From Streptomyces uncialis (lineage in GTDB: Bacteria > Actinomycetota > Actinomycetes > Streptomycetales > Streptomycetaceae): DNA of 64,000 nt. How positions within the stretch are numbered: the first letter of the stretch is position 1; every line of letters starts with the position of its first letter. Of the stretch, positions 1 to 7,354 are shown one piece after another. The DNA lies in the NCBI RefSeq assembly GCF_001905345.1, contig NZ_LFBV01000009.1, forward strand, positions 1 through 64,000, written 5' to 3'. A model generated the notes under the pieces. It made no database searches and was not told the DNA's origin. It worked only from the letters and a program-made list of their open reading frames with translations. The translations under genes and the position numbers were made by a program.

Positions 1-155
1 TCAGCAACCCGCAACGCCTGCTCCACCGCATACTCGTCCAACTCCGACAACAAACCGTCCACACCCACACGATCCACCGTCAAATCCCCCGAAAACCCCC
101 GCTCACCCGAAGCATCCGGCACATACTTCACACACACGACAATCTTGAGAGTCAT
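1..155 (-). CDS. etfB: Electron transfer flavoprotein subunit beta (partial, 3' end outside window)
   Basis: ETF beta is half of the FAD/AMP-binding heterodimer that carries electrons from acyl-CoA dehydrogenases to the membrane quinone reductase. Only the first 51 codons are present; the gene runs off the left edge. The N-terminus MTLKIVVCVKYVPDA and the later LLSELDEYAVEQAL are the first strand and following helix of the family fold. The ATG at 155 has a strong GGAGGAG ribosome site just upstream. It is transcribed away from a TetR gene, and the intergenic region holds two palindromic operators (196-230), so it is probably repressed by that TetR. Confidence 0.88.
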   Translation of the reverse strand, partial: MTLKIVVCVKYVPDASGERGFSGDLTVDRVGVDGLLSELDEYAVEQALRVA

Positions 156-195
156 ACCGAACTCCTCCTGGTGAGATGGATGCGTTCGACATTAT

Positions 196-230
196 GGTAC
201 TGAGTACCCTCTGTAAAGGTACCTAGTGCC
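196..230. promoter_or_regulatory. Tandem TetR operators between etfB and tetR
   Basis: Two 13-bp imperfect palindromes, GGTACTGAGTACC (196-208) and GGTACCTAGTGCC (218-230), start exactly 22 bp apart. The same motif pair with the same 22-bp spacing recurs at 1224-1258. Two helical turns between sites suggests two dimers bound on one face of the DNA. The inference is that the adjacent TetR product binds here and controls both divergent genes. Confidence 0.7.
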
Positions 231-261
231 AAATGGGGGGTCGCGGTGTTACGTTCCCGGC

Positions 262-1125
262 ATGACCGCAGACGCAGACGACGCCACGACCGGCCCCGCG
301 CCGACCCGTGAGGGGAAGACCCCGATGCGGGAGGCGCTGGCCGAGGCCGCCTTCCAGCTCTTCATGGAGCGGGGCTTCGAGCAGACGACCGTGGACGACA
401 TCGTGGCGCGCGCGGGCGTGGGCCGCCGCTCCTTCTTCCGCTACTTCCCGTCCAAGGACGACGCGGTCTTCCCGGACCATGAGCGGTGCCTCGCCGACAT
501 GCGGACCTTCCTCGCGGACCACCCGGGCGGCGACCCGGTCGCCCGGGTCTGCGACGCCGCCCGGCTCGTGCTGCGGCTGTACGCGACGAACCCGGAGTTC
601 TCCGTCCAGCGCTACCGCCTCACCCGTGAGGTGCCGGGGCTGCGGACGTACGAGCTGTCCGTGGTCCGCCGCTACGAGGTGACCCTCGCGAGCTATCTGC
701 GCGGCCGGTACGGGACCTCCCGGGACGGGGCGCTGCGCGCGGAGATGATCGCGGCGGCGGTGGTCGCCGCCCACAACAACGGACTGCGCACCTGGCTGCG
801 CTCGGGCGGCGAGGGGCATCCGGACGCCGAGGTGGACCACGCGCTGGACCTCGTCCTGCGGGTGTGGACCGAGTCCGGCCAGGTGTCGTGGGACGGCCAC
901 CCGGCGGACGCGGCCCTGGCGGCGCGCCCGGACGAACGTACCGGCGCGGACGGCGGCGGCACGGAAAGCGGTACGGGTCCCGGGGCGGGCGGCGACCGGC
1001 GCGGTGACGGTGACGCCGGGGGCGAAGGCGGCGACGGGGACGACGTGATCGTGGTCGTCGCCAAGCGGAACGCGCCCCTGTGGCGGGTGGTCCAGCGCAT
1101 CGAGTCGGCGCTGGAGGATGGCTGA
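262..1125 (+). CDS. TetR/AcrR family transcriptional regulator
   Basis: One-component repressor. The N-terminal HTH is clear at about residues 20-65, including GFEQTTVDDIVARAGVGRR and the recognition-helix end SFFRYFPSKDD. An all-helical ligand domain follows to about residue 210. The C-terminus is unusual: a Gly/Asp-rich low-complexity linker (about residues 220-260) leads to a hydrophobic tail, VIVVVAKRN...LWRVVQRIE, which may be a dimer or partner-binding helix. The ATG at 262 is preferred over one 36 bases upstream because that one lies inside or beside the operators. Divergence from etfB suggests regulation of acyl-CoA or steroid-type oxidation; the ligand is unknown. Confidence 0.85.
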   Translation: MTADADDATTGPAPTREGKTPMREALAEAAFQLFMERGFEQTTVDDIVARAGVGRRSFFRYFPSKDDAVFPDHERCLADMRTFLADHPGGDPVARVCDAARLVLRLYATNPEFSVQRYRLTREVPGLRTYELSVVRRYEVTLASYLRGRYGTSRDGALRAEMIAAAVVAAHNNGLRTWLRSGGEGHPDAEVDHALDLVLRVWTESGQVSWDGHPADAALAARPDERTGADGGGTESGTGPGAGGDRRGDGDAGGEGGDGDDVIVVVAKRNAPLWRVVQRIESALEDG

Positions 1126-1223
1126 ACCCGGGGCGGGGAACGGGTCACGGGTGCGCGCGCGGGATATGGGCGGCGGCGAATGGGCAGGTCAGGGGCCTTT
1201 TTGGCGGAGTGTCCGAAAATCCT

Positions 1224-1258
1224 GACACTCAGTACCTAGCCTTTCGGCACTCAGTGTC
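1224..1258. promoter_or_regulatory. Second pair of the same TetR operators
   Basis: GACACTCAGTACC (1224-1236) and GGCACTCAGTGTC (1246-1258) repeat the motif of 196-230 with the same 22-bp start-to-start spacing. They lie about 65 bp before the ATG of the OB-fold gene at 1321 and downstream of tetR, which puts that gene in the same probable regulon. Confidence 0.68.
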
Positions 1259-1320
1259 ATATGGTGCCGATGCGTCGGCGCGAGCCGGTGCGCACCCGAG
1301 CCGAGCGCAGGGGGTCCCTC

Positions 1321-1713
1321 ATGTCCCAGCCCGGAACCGACACCGCGACAGTCACCCGCGAGGACGTCGGTCTCACCTATCAGCGCTGCCGCTGGTGCGG
1401 TACGCCGTCCTTCCGGCGGCTGCTCTGCCCGGTCTGCGCCTCCAGCGACCTGGAGAACGAGCGCAGCACCGGCGAGGGGGTCGTCGTCCGTTCCTCCGTC
1501 GTGCACCGGTACACCCGGCTCGCCCGCAACGAGTCGCTCATCAGGTTCCCCGAGGGATTCCTGTACCGCTGCCGGGTCGTCGGCGCCGAACCGCATCTGG
1601 TGTGGATCGGGGCGCGCGTCCGCTACACGGCCGAGGCGGACACCGATGTCACGGCGGGCGAGGTCGTGGTCGAGCTCTGCGACCCGGCGATGCGCGGCGG
1701 CGACTGGGCCTGA
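1321..1713 (+). CDS. Zn-ribbon / OB-fold (DUF35-type) protein
   Basis: A 130-residue protein with the two-part architecture of the DUF35 family. It has an N-terminal zinc ribbon (CRWCG then CPVCA) followed by an OB-fold beta domain (about residues 45-125). Such proteins act as partners of thiolases or acyl-CoA enzymes and bind acyl-CoA. ATG 1321 was chosen because the ORF's earlier ATG at 1261 overlaps the operator and the conserved ribbon starts about 18 residues after MSQPGTD. The operator pair just upstream suggests co-regulation with etfB by the TetR protein, consistent with a lipid or steroid degradation function. Confidence 0.72.
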   Translation: MSQPGTDTATVTREDVGLTYQRCRWCGTPSFRRLLCPVCASSDLENERSTGEGVVVRSSVVHRYTRLARNESLIRFPEGFLYRCRVVGAEPHLVWIGARVRYTAEADTDVTAGEVVVELCDPAMRGGDWA

Positions 1714-1910
1714 CCCGCCCTGGACCGCGTCCTTCCCGTCCCGCCCCGGTCCGCCGGGGAGCCCTCCTACGGGTCCGGACGTGTGACACGCGGACGGGCC
1801 CCTGTGCGCCGTGACCGACGCGGCGCGCGCGCCGATACCTTCGAAGCTTGACGTGGAGCCCGCAGCCGGACGCGCGGCTTCCCTCCTGCGTTCCCTGCGA
1901 AGGTGGAAAC

Positions 1911-4529
1911 GTGAAGGCCATCCGTCGCATCACCGTCCGACCCGTACTCCCCGGGCCGCTCGCCCCACTGAACGAACTGGCCCGGAACCTGCGCTGGTCC
2001 TGGCACGACGGGACCCGTGAACTGTTCCGCTCCCTGGACCCCGAGGGCTGGGACGCCGCCCACGGCGACCCCGTACGGCTGCTCGGCACCGTGGCCCCGG
2101 ACCGGCTCACCGGGCTCGCCGCCGACCCCGGCTTCCTGGAGCGGCTCGCCGTGTGCGCCGCCGAGCTGCGCGAGTACACCGAGGGCGAGCGCTGGTACCA
2201 GCGCCAGCCCGGCGAACCCCCGGCCGCCATCGCCTACTTCTCGCCCGAGTTCGGCATCACCGCCGCCCTGCCGCAGTACTCCGGCGGCCTCGGCATCCTC
2301 GCCGGGGACCACCTCAAGGCGGCGAGCGACCTCGGGGTCCCGCTCATCGGTGTCGGCCTCCTCTACCGGCACGGCTACTTCCGCCAGTCCCTCTCCCGGG
2401 ACGGCTGGCAGCAGGAGCACTATCCGGTCCTCGACCCCGACGAGCTGCCGCTGACCGTCCTCAAGGAGGCCGACGGCACCCCCGCGCACCTGGTGCTCGC
2501 GCTGCCCGGCGGCCGGAGCCTGCACGCCCGGGTCTGGGTCGCCCAGGTCGGCCGGGTGCCGCTGCTGCTGCTGGACTCGGACATGGAGGAGAACGACCGC
2601 GGGGAACGCGAGGTCACCGACCGGCTCTACGGCGGCGGCAGCGAACACCGGCTGCTCCAGGAGATGCTGCTCGGGATCGGCGGGGTCCGCGCGGTGCGCA
2701 CGTACTGCCGGCTCACCGGGCATCCCGCGCCGGAGGTGTTCCACACCAACGAGGGGCACGCCGGGTTCCTCGGCGTCGAGCGCATCCACGAACATGTGAC
2801 GCGCGGCCTCGGCTTCGACGCGGCGCTGGAGGCCGTCCGCGCGGGAACCGTCTTCACCACGCACACCCCCGTCCCCGCCGGGATCGACCGCTTCGACCGG
2901 GACCTGATCGCCCGGCACTTCGGCGCCGACGCCGAACTCCCCGGCATCGACGCGGAACGGGTGCTGCGGCTGGGGACGGAGACGTACCCCGGGGGTGAGC
3001 CCGGACTGTTCAACATGGCCGTGATGGGACTGCGGCTCGGCCAGCGGGCCAACGGTGTCTCCGTGCTGCACGGACGGGTCAGCCGGGAGATGTTCTCCGG
3101 GCTGTGGCCCGGATTCGACGCCGAGGAGGTGCCCATCACCTCCGTCACCAACGGTGTCCACGCGCCGACCTGGGTCGCGCCGGAGGTGATCCGGGTCAGC
3201 GCCCGGCAGCTCGGGGCACGCCGTACCGAGGACGCGCTGAGCGTCGGTGAGGGCACCCGCTGGGACGCCGTCGCCGAGATCCCCGACCCCGACATCTGGG
3301 AGCTGCGCCGCACCCTGCGCGCCGGGCTCGTCGGCGAGGTCCGCGAGCGGCTGTACCGGTCCTGGCGGCAGCGCGGCGCGGCCGACGCGGAGCTCGGCTG
3401 GATCGACTCCGTCCTCGACCCGGACATCCTGACCATCGGCTTCGCCCGCCGGGTCCCCTCGTACAAACGGCTCACCCTGATGCTGCGCGACCGGGACCGG
3501 CTCACCCGGCTGCTGCTGCACCCCGAACGGCCGGTGCAGGTCGTCGTCGCGGGCAAGGCGCATCCCGCCGACGACGGCGGCAAACGGCTGATCCAGGAAC
3601 TCGTCCGGTTCACCGACGACCCCCGGGTGCGGCACCGGATCGTGTTCCTGCCCGACTACGGCATGGCGATGGCGAAGAAGCTGTACCCCGGCTGCGACGT
3701 CTGGCTCAACAATCCGCTGCGTCCGCTGGAGGCGTGCGGGACCTCCGGGATGAAGGCGGCGCTGAACGGCTGCCTGAACCTCTCCGTCCTCGATGGCTGG
3801 TGGGACGAGTGGTTCGCGCCGGACTTCGGCTGGGCGATCCCCACTGCCGACGGCGACACCACCGACCCGGAGCGCCGGGACGACCTGGAGGCGCGCGCCC
3901 TGTACGACCTGCTGGAGCGGCGGATCACCCCGCGCTTCTACGAGCGCGGGCCCGAGGGGCTGCCCGACCGCTGGATCGCGATGGTCCGCGAGACCCTCAC
4001 CCGGCTCGGCCCGAAGGTGCTGGCGGGGCGGATGGTCCGCGAGTACGTGGAGCGGCTGTACGTTCCCGCCGCCGCCGCGCACCGGGAGCTGCGGGACGAC
4101 GCGGCGCGGGGGCTCGCGGAGTGGAAGGCGCGGGTCCGGGCGGGGTGGCCACGGGTCCGGGTCGACCATGTCGAGCCGTCCGGCGCGCCGTCCGCGCCGG
4201 AACTGGGGGCGAGCCTCACCCTCCGGGTCCGGGTGCGGCTCGGGGAACTGGGCCCCGAGGACGTGGAGGTCCAGGCGGTCGCGGGCCGGGTCGACCCCGA
4301 CGACCGGATCGCGGACGCGTCGGCGGTCGCGCTGAAGTCCGTGGGCGGCCCGGACCTGGAGGGCCGCTGGGTGTTCGAGGGAGAACTCGCCCTCGACCGC
4401 ACCGGCCCGTTCGGGTACACGGTCCGCATCCTCCCGTCACATCCGCTGCTGGCGTCCGGGGCGGAACTGGGCCTGGTGGCCGTCCCCGTCACCACGAAGT
4501 CCGACGGCTCGGGCGTCCTCCTCCGCTGA
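1911..4529 (+). CDS. glgP: Alpha-glucan (glycogen) phosphorylase
   Basis: Releases glucose-1-phosphate from alpha-1,4-glucans with pyridoxal phosphate as cofactor; cytosolic. The 872 residues match the long actinobacterial form. An N-terminal DUF3417 domain (about residues 10-115, LNELARNLRWSWHDG) is followed by the phosphorylase core with YFSPEFGI, EVFHTNEGHAGFL and TSVTNGVHAPTW. The PLP-lysine region is GTSGMKAALNG. A C-terminal beta segment of about 100 residues follows. The GTG at 1911 is preceded by a GAAGGTGG-like site; an in-frame ATG 63 bases upstream has no support. A strong hairpin follows the gene. Confidence 0.95.
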   Translation: MKAIRRITVRPVLPGPLAPLNELARNLRWSWHDGTRELFRSLDPEGWDAAHGDPVRLLGTVAPDRLTGLAADPGFLERLAVCAAELREYTEGERWYQRQPGEPPAAIAYFSPEFGITAALPQYSGGLGILAGDHLKAASDLGVPLIGVGLLYRHGYFRQSLSRDGWQQEHYPVLDPDELPLTVLKEADGTPAHLVLALPGGRSLHARVWVAQVGRVPLLLLDSDMEENDRGEREVTDRLYGGGSEHRLLQEMLLGIGGVRAVRTYCRLTGHPAPEVFHTNEGHAGFLGVERIHEHVTRGLGFDAALEAVRAGTVFTTHTPVPAGIDRFDRDLIARHFGADAELPGIDAERVLRLGTETYPGGEPGLFNMAVMGLRLGQRANGVSVLHGRVSREMFSGLWPGFDAEEVPITSVTNGVHAPTWVAPEVIRVSARQLGARRTEDALSVGEGTRWDAVAEIPDPDIWELRRTLRAGLVGEVRERLYRSWRQRGAADAELGWIDSVLDPDILTIGFARRVPSYKRLTLMLRDRDRLTRLLLHPERPVQVVVAGKAHPADDGGKRLIQELVRFTDDPRVRHRIVFLPDYGMAMAKKLYPGCDVWLNNPLRPLEACGTSGMKAALNGCLNLSVLDGWWDEWFAPDFGWAIPTADGDTTDPERRDDLEARALYDLLERRITPRFYERGPEGLPDRWIAMVRETLTRLGPKVLAGRMVREYVERLYVPAAAAHRELRDDAARGLAEWKARVRAGWPRVRVDHVEPSGAPSAPELGASLTLRVRVRLGELGPEDVEVQAVAGRVDPDDRIADASAVALKSVGGPDLEGRWVFEGELALDRTGPFGYTVRILPSHPLLASGAELGLVAVPVTTKSDGSGVLLR

Positions 4530-4640
4530 CGCCGTCCGGCGCGGCGAGCGGTACGGGGCGCGGTACGGCGTGTGCTTCGGGCGCCCCGGGGTCCGGACCG
4601 CTGGCCGTACGTGTTCCCGGACGGGTGGCACGGGGTGCGG

Positions 4641-4673
4641 GTTCCCCGCGCCCCTGATCGGGGCGCGGGGAAC
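4641..4673. terminator. Hairpin terminator after glgP
   Basis: Near-perfect inverted repeat with 14-15-bp arms (GTTCCCCGCGCCCC / GGGGCGCGGGGAAC) and a short loop, about 110 bp after the glgP stop. The arm is the same CGCGCCCC core that makes up the repeat array at 13.7-14.3 kb, so this looks like a single copy of a dispersed Streptomyces terminator-type repeat. Confidence 0.75.
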
Positions 4674-4797
4674 ACGTACGTTCAGGTGCACGCACCAAGG
4701 AACGCGGGGAACCGCGCGGCACCACGAGGCGGCGTGACCTCAAGGCCGCAGGGAACCCGGTTGGTGGCTGCGGGCGGAGGATCCTGTTCGCGGGCTG

Positions 4798-5466
4798 CTA
4801 CGGGACCAGCCGCATCGGCTCCACGCGGCAGGTCGGGCAGCGGCAGGCGGGCCACGCGGCCTGGCCTTGGCGGTTCACCGGGCGGCACCGACCCCGGAGC
4901 ACGAGCACGGGCACGCGTGCCGTAGGTGGGAAATCCGCAATGGCGGTCGCCCGCCCACCACGCGCAGCCGGGTCACCCCATGACACCCATGCGCGCTCCA
5001 GGGACGCCCCATGATCCGTGCCGACACGCACGCCGCACACGGCACCGGGGACGACGTGTCCGACGCACTCACTCTCACCCTCCCGCTCCTGGCTCCGTGT
5101 CATCGCCATCGCCATCGCCGGGAACCGGGTCGCCGCCCGGCGATGCGAAAGGTTCGACGGGCCGAGGCAATCGCCCCCCCCACGACTACGCGCCACTCGC
5201 AGCGTCTCGTGCAACGACTCCACCAGCCGCGCCGCCACATACCGCAACTCCCGCGCACTCGCCTTCGGCTCCCGTACCAACTCCTCGGCATGCGAGAGGA
5301 GCCGAGCCGCCATGTCGAGCTGCACGGCCTCCACGCTGTCCGCGACCCTCGACAGATACCCGTCACCGTCGTCCGTCACGAGGTAGCACGGATTCCCGCC
5401 TGTGGACGTCCACGGCAGCAACCGCACCGACCCGGTGCCGCTCAGCCGCACCGGCCCTGGGGACAT
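4798..5466 (-). CDS. Small regulator-associated protein; reading frame possibly frameshifted at a C8 run
   Basis: The first ~97 residues (from MSPGPVRLSGTG, via SVRLLPW and NPCYLVTD, to LRVARSRGG) read like the small proteins that accompany XRE regulators in streptomycetes; function unknown. The start at 5466 has a GGAAGGGG ribosome site. After codon ~97 there is an eight-C run (5174-5181 on the plus strand). In the frame as read, the protein continues to 4798 with atypical, Cys-poor then Cys-rich sequence. One extra base would give a short acidic tail ending soon after. The downstream part of this ORF may therefore be a frame artefact, or the remains of a separate small gene near 4875-5078. 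Confidence 0.45.
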   Translation of the reverse strand: MSPGPVRLSGTGSVRLLPWTSTGGNPCYLVTDDGDGYLSRVADSVEAVQLDMAARLLSHAEELVREPKASARELRYVAARLVESLHETLRVARSRGGGDCLGPSNLSHRRAATRFPAMAMAMTRSQEREGESECVGHVVPGAVCGVRVGTDHGASLERAWVSWGDPAARGGRATAIADFPPTARVPVLVLRGRCRPVNRQGQAAWPACRCPTCRVEPMRLVP

Positions 5467-5483
5467 CGCCCCTTCCGTGCCGG

Positions 5484-5627
5484 TCACCGCCACAGCTCCA
5501 CAGCATGAATGACGCGGGGCGACACCCCGGCACCATGGAGCGCCAGGGCACAGGCCGGGCGTCGCGCCGTCCGTGGAAGTAACACCCGCAACAGGCACTC
5601 GAAGACCAGACCGATATTCTTGGGCAC
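5484..5627 (-). CDS. Short ORF, 47 aa, in the regulator operon
   Basis: GTG-initiated ORF VPKNIGLVFECLLRVLLP... ending LWR. It has an excellent ribosome site (GAGGAG 8 nt upstream) and ends 17 bases before the next start at 5466. The hydrophobic, arginine-rich composition and the position between the XRE gene and the small downstream protein suggest an authentic small peptide gene of this operon type. No function can be assigned. Confidence 0.45.
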   Translation of the reverse strand: MPKNIGLVFECLLRVLLPRTARRPACALALHGAGVSPRVIHAVELWR

Positions 5628-5849
5628 GTCAACAGCTCCTCAGGCTGATGGCCACGCCCCCGGACGGTTCGCCCCGTCGCGGGGGTCTCTCGCGGATGCG
5701 AGTGCAACGACCATAGCCAGAAGTGGAGTTGGGCTCACGAGCGGAAAGCGGCACTTCTTGAGCGCTCTGCCCGTCGCCCGTCACGTCACGCAGCAGACAC
5801 ACCGGCCGCCTCGTCCGGTCGGAGCGGTAGCTACCGCGGAGCGGGGCAG

Positions 5850-7094
5850 TTACGCGTCGGTCGTCAGAAGGGCGCCCAAGCGGCGCATGTCCCTGGTGAG
5901 CTTCCGCTTGCGTGCCCGCACGACCGTCCGCAACACGTCATGCGCGGGGCGTTGGTGCCTCAGCCAATCCGCGTTGTCGCACTCGATGCGGACCAGCCGG
6001 TCCATCGCGCCGTCGTGATCGCCCACCATCACGCAGGCGGACGCGACCGTCAGCCGATGCCGGTTCCACTCGTTGTCGGTCTCGGACACGCCGGCGGCCC
6101 TCATGGAGAAGTCGGACAGGGGTGCCTTCCCGGCGGACTCCTCGATCACGCGGTAGGGATCTCCGCCGTCCTTGATCAGTTCGTCCTCCAGGCTCTTCAT
6201 CGCCACGACGGCCGTGTCGAACCTGCCGTAGCGGGCAGATCCAGCAGGCTGATTCCCCAGCGCGGACGCGGCCGACGCGGCGATGCGCCGGACCGCCACG
6301 GCTTCTTCCACGCGGTTGTTCCGGATCGCCGCCGCAGCCGCGTGCAGCGCCAGCCAGCCCCAGGAGCTCAATCGCTCAGGCGTCGCTTGCGAGATTCGAG
6401 GTTCGATGCGGTCCGCCGTCTCGATCGCGAGGCGTTCGGCGTCATCGAAACGGCCCTGCCGCGTCATGAGCCAGGACATGATGCCGATGGCGATGGACGC
6501 GGTATGTGTGTCGTCCACCGCGCGCGCGTCGTGAATGGCACCGGAAAGCGCGTAGTAGGCGAGATCGAACTGCCGCACGGCGGTCAGATACCGCCCGGCC
6601 AACAGCAACGCTTCCGAACGGATCGACAAGGCCGTCTCGCGTTCGGGCCCGTTGTCGAAGTGGGCGACCGCTGAGTTCGAGTCCGTGACGACTTGGGGGA
6701 GATGAGCGGCTATCGGCTCGAACTTGAGTGCGTTGTAGGACGATGATCCCCCGCGAACGACCTCGCGAAGCGCCGCCAGATCAGGGGCCCCCGCGACCTC
6801 GGGCCTGAGATCCTCCAGCCCGACAGGTGGTGTGAGGGCATTCCGCAAACCGACCAGTCCGACCGGCGAGACCTCCCCGCAACCGACAGCCTGAGGAGTG
6901 CTGGAGGCCATCAACTCGGACGTCTTCAGGTGCAGGGCCTTCGCGAGTTTGTGCAGCGTCTCGATACGAACGCTTCCGCCCTGCTCCAGCTTGGCGACTG
7001 TGGAAGGTGCCAAGCCGGCGGCGTACGCCAATGTCTCCTGGGTCAGTCCGGCGGCCAACCGTTTGTCGCGGACGTTGTCACCAAGTGCGCCCAT
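5850..7094 (-). CDS. XRE-family HTH regulator with C-terminal helical repeat domain
   Basis: A 414-residue DNA-binding protein. The HTH occupies residues ~5-60 (VRDKRLAAGLTQETLAYAAG, STVAKLEQGGSVRIETLHKLA). A long all-alpha, TPR-like domain follows (for example SIRSEALLLAGRYLTAVRQF and DRIEPRISQATPERLSSWGW). This is the Streptomyces design of large XRE sensors that control small partner proteins encoded alongside. The ATG at 7094 gives the canonical HTH N-terminus; the reading frame stays open far upstream but without coding character. The small ORFs at 5627 and 5466 follow on the same strand. Confidence 0.82.
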   Translation of the reverse strand: MGALGDNVRDKRLAAGLTQETLAYAAGLAPSTVAKLEQGGSVRIETLHKLAKALHLKTSELMASSTPQAVGCGEVSPVGLVGLRNALTPPVGLEDLRPEVAGAPDLAALREVVRGGSSSYNALKFEPIAAHLPQVVTDSNSAVAHFDNGPERETALSIRSEALLLAGRYLTAVRQFDLAYYALSGAIHDARAVDDTHTASIAIGIMSWLMTRQGRFDDAERLAIETADRIEPRISQATPERLSSWGWLALHAAAAAIRNNRVEEAVAVRRIAASAASALGNQPAGSARYGRFDTAVVAMKSLEDELIKDGGDPYRVIEESAGKAPLSDFSMRAAGVSETDNEWNRHRLTVASACVMVGDHDGAMDRLVRIECDNADWLRHQRPAHDVLRTVVRARKRKLTRDMRRLGALLTTDA

Positions 7095-7244
7095 GGTTCC
7101 CCGCCTTACACGTGTGGTGGACGGTCTCCCTCCACGGTACGCCCGTCCCGCACCTTCCGAGGCCCTGCTCTTGGCGCCCGTCATGTTCCGGAGCCGGGGA
7201 TCTGTCCCGTACCCGCGGTGCACCAGGTGCGGCAGGCACCGGAA

Positions 7245-7300
7245 GACCCGTCCGCGCGGCCCCGCCCCCGGAAAGGGGCGGGGGACCGCACGGACGGGTC
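7245..7300. terminator. Long hairpin terminator after the M4 protease gene
   Basis: Inverted repeat GACCCGTCCG...CGGACGGGTC with a second GC block (CCCCGCCCC / GGGGCGGGG) closing on a cggaaa loop. It lies about 55 bp past the stop of the minus-strand protease gene and upstream of the XRE gene, so it separates the two transcripts. Confidence 0.8.
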
Positions 7301-7354
7301 GGGGAGCCGTACGGTCGCGGGACGGTGTCCGACCCGCGACCGACGCGTCACGTC

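Noticed and set aside
4875..5078. Separate small gene with a CxxC motif on the minus strand
   Set aside because: It has a plausible GTG start but the sequence loses similarity to known small proteins after ~15 residues; may be a decayed gene, so only mentioned with the ORF at 5466.
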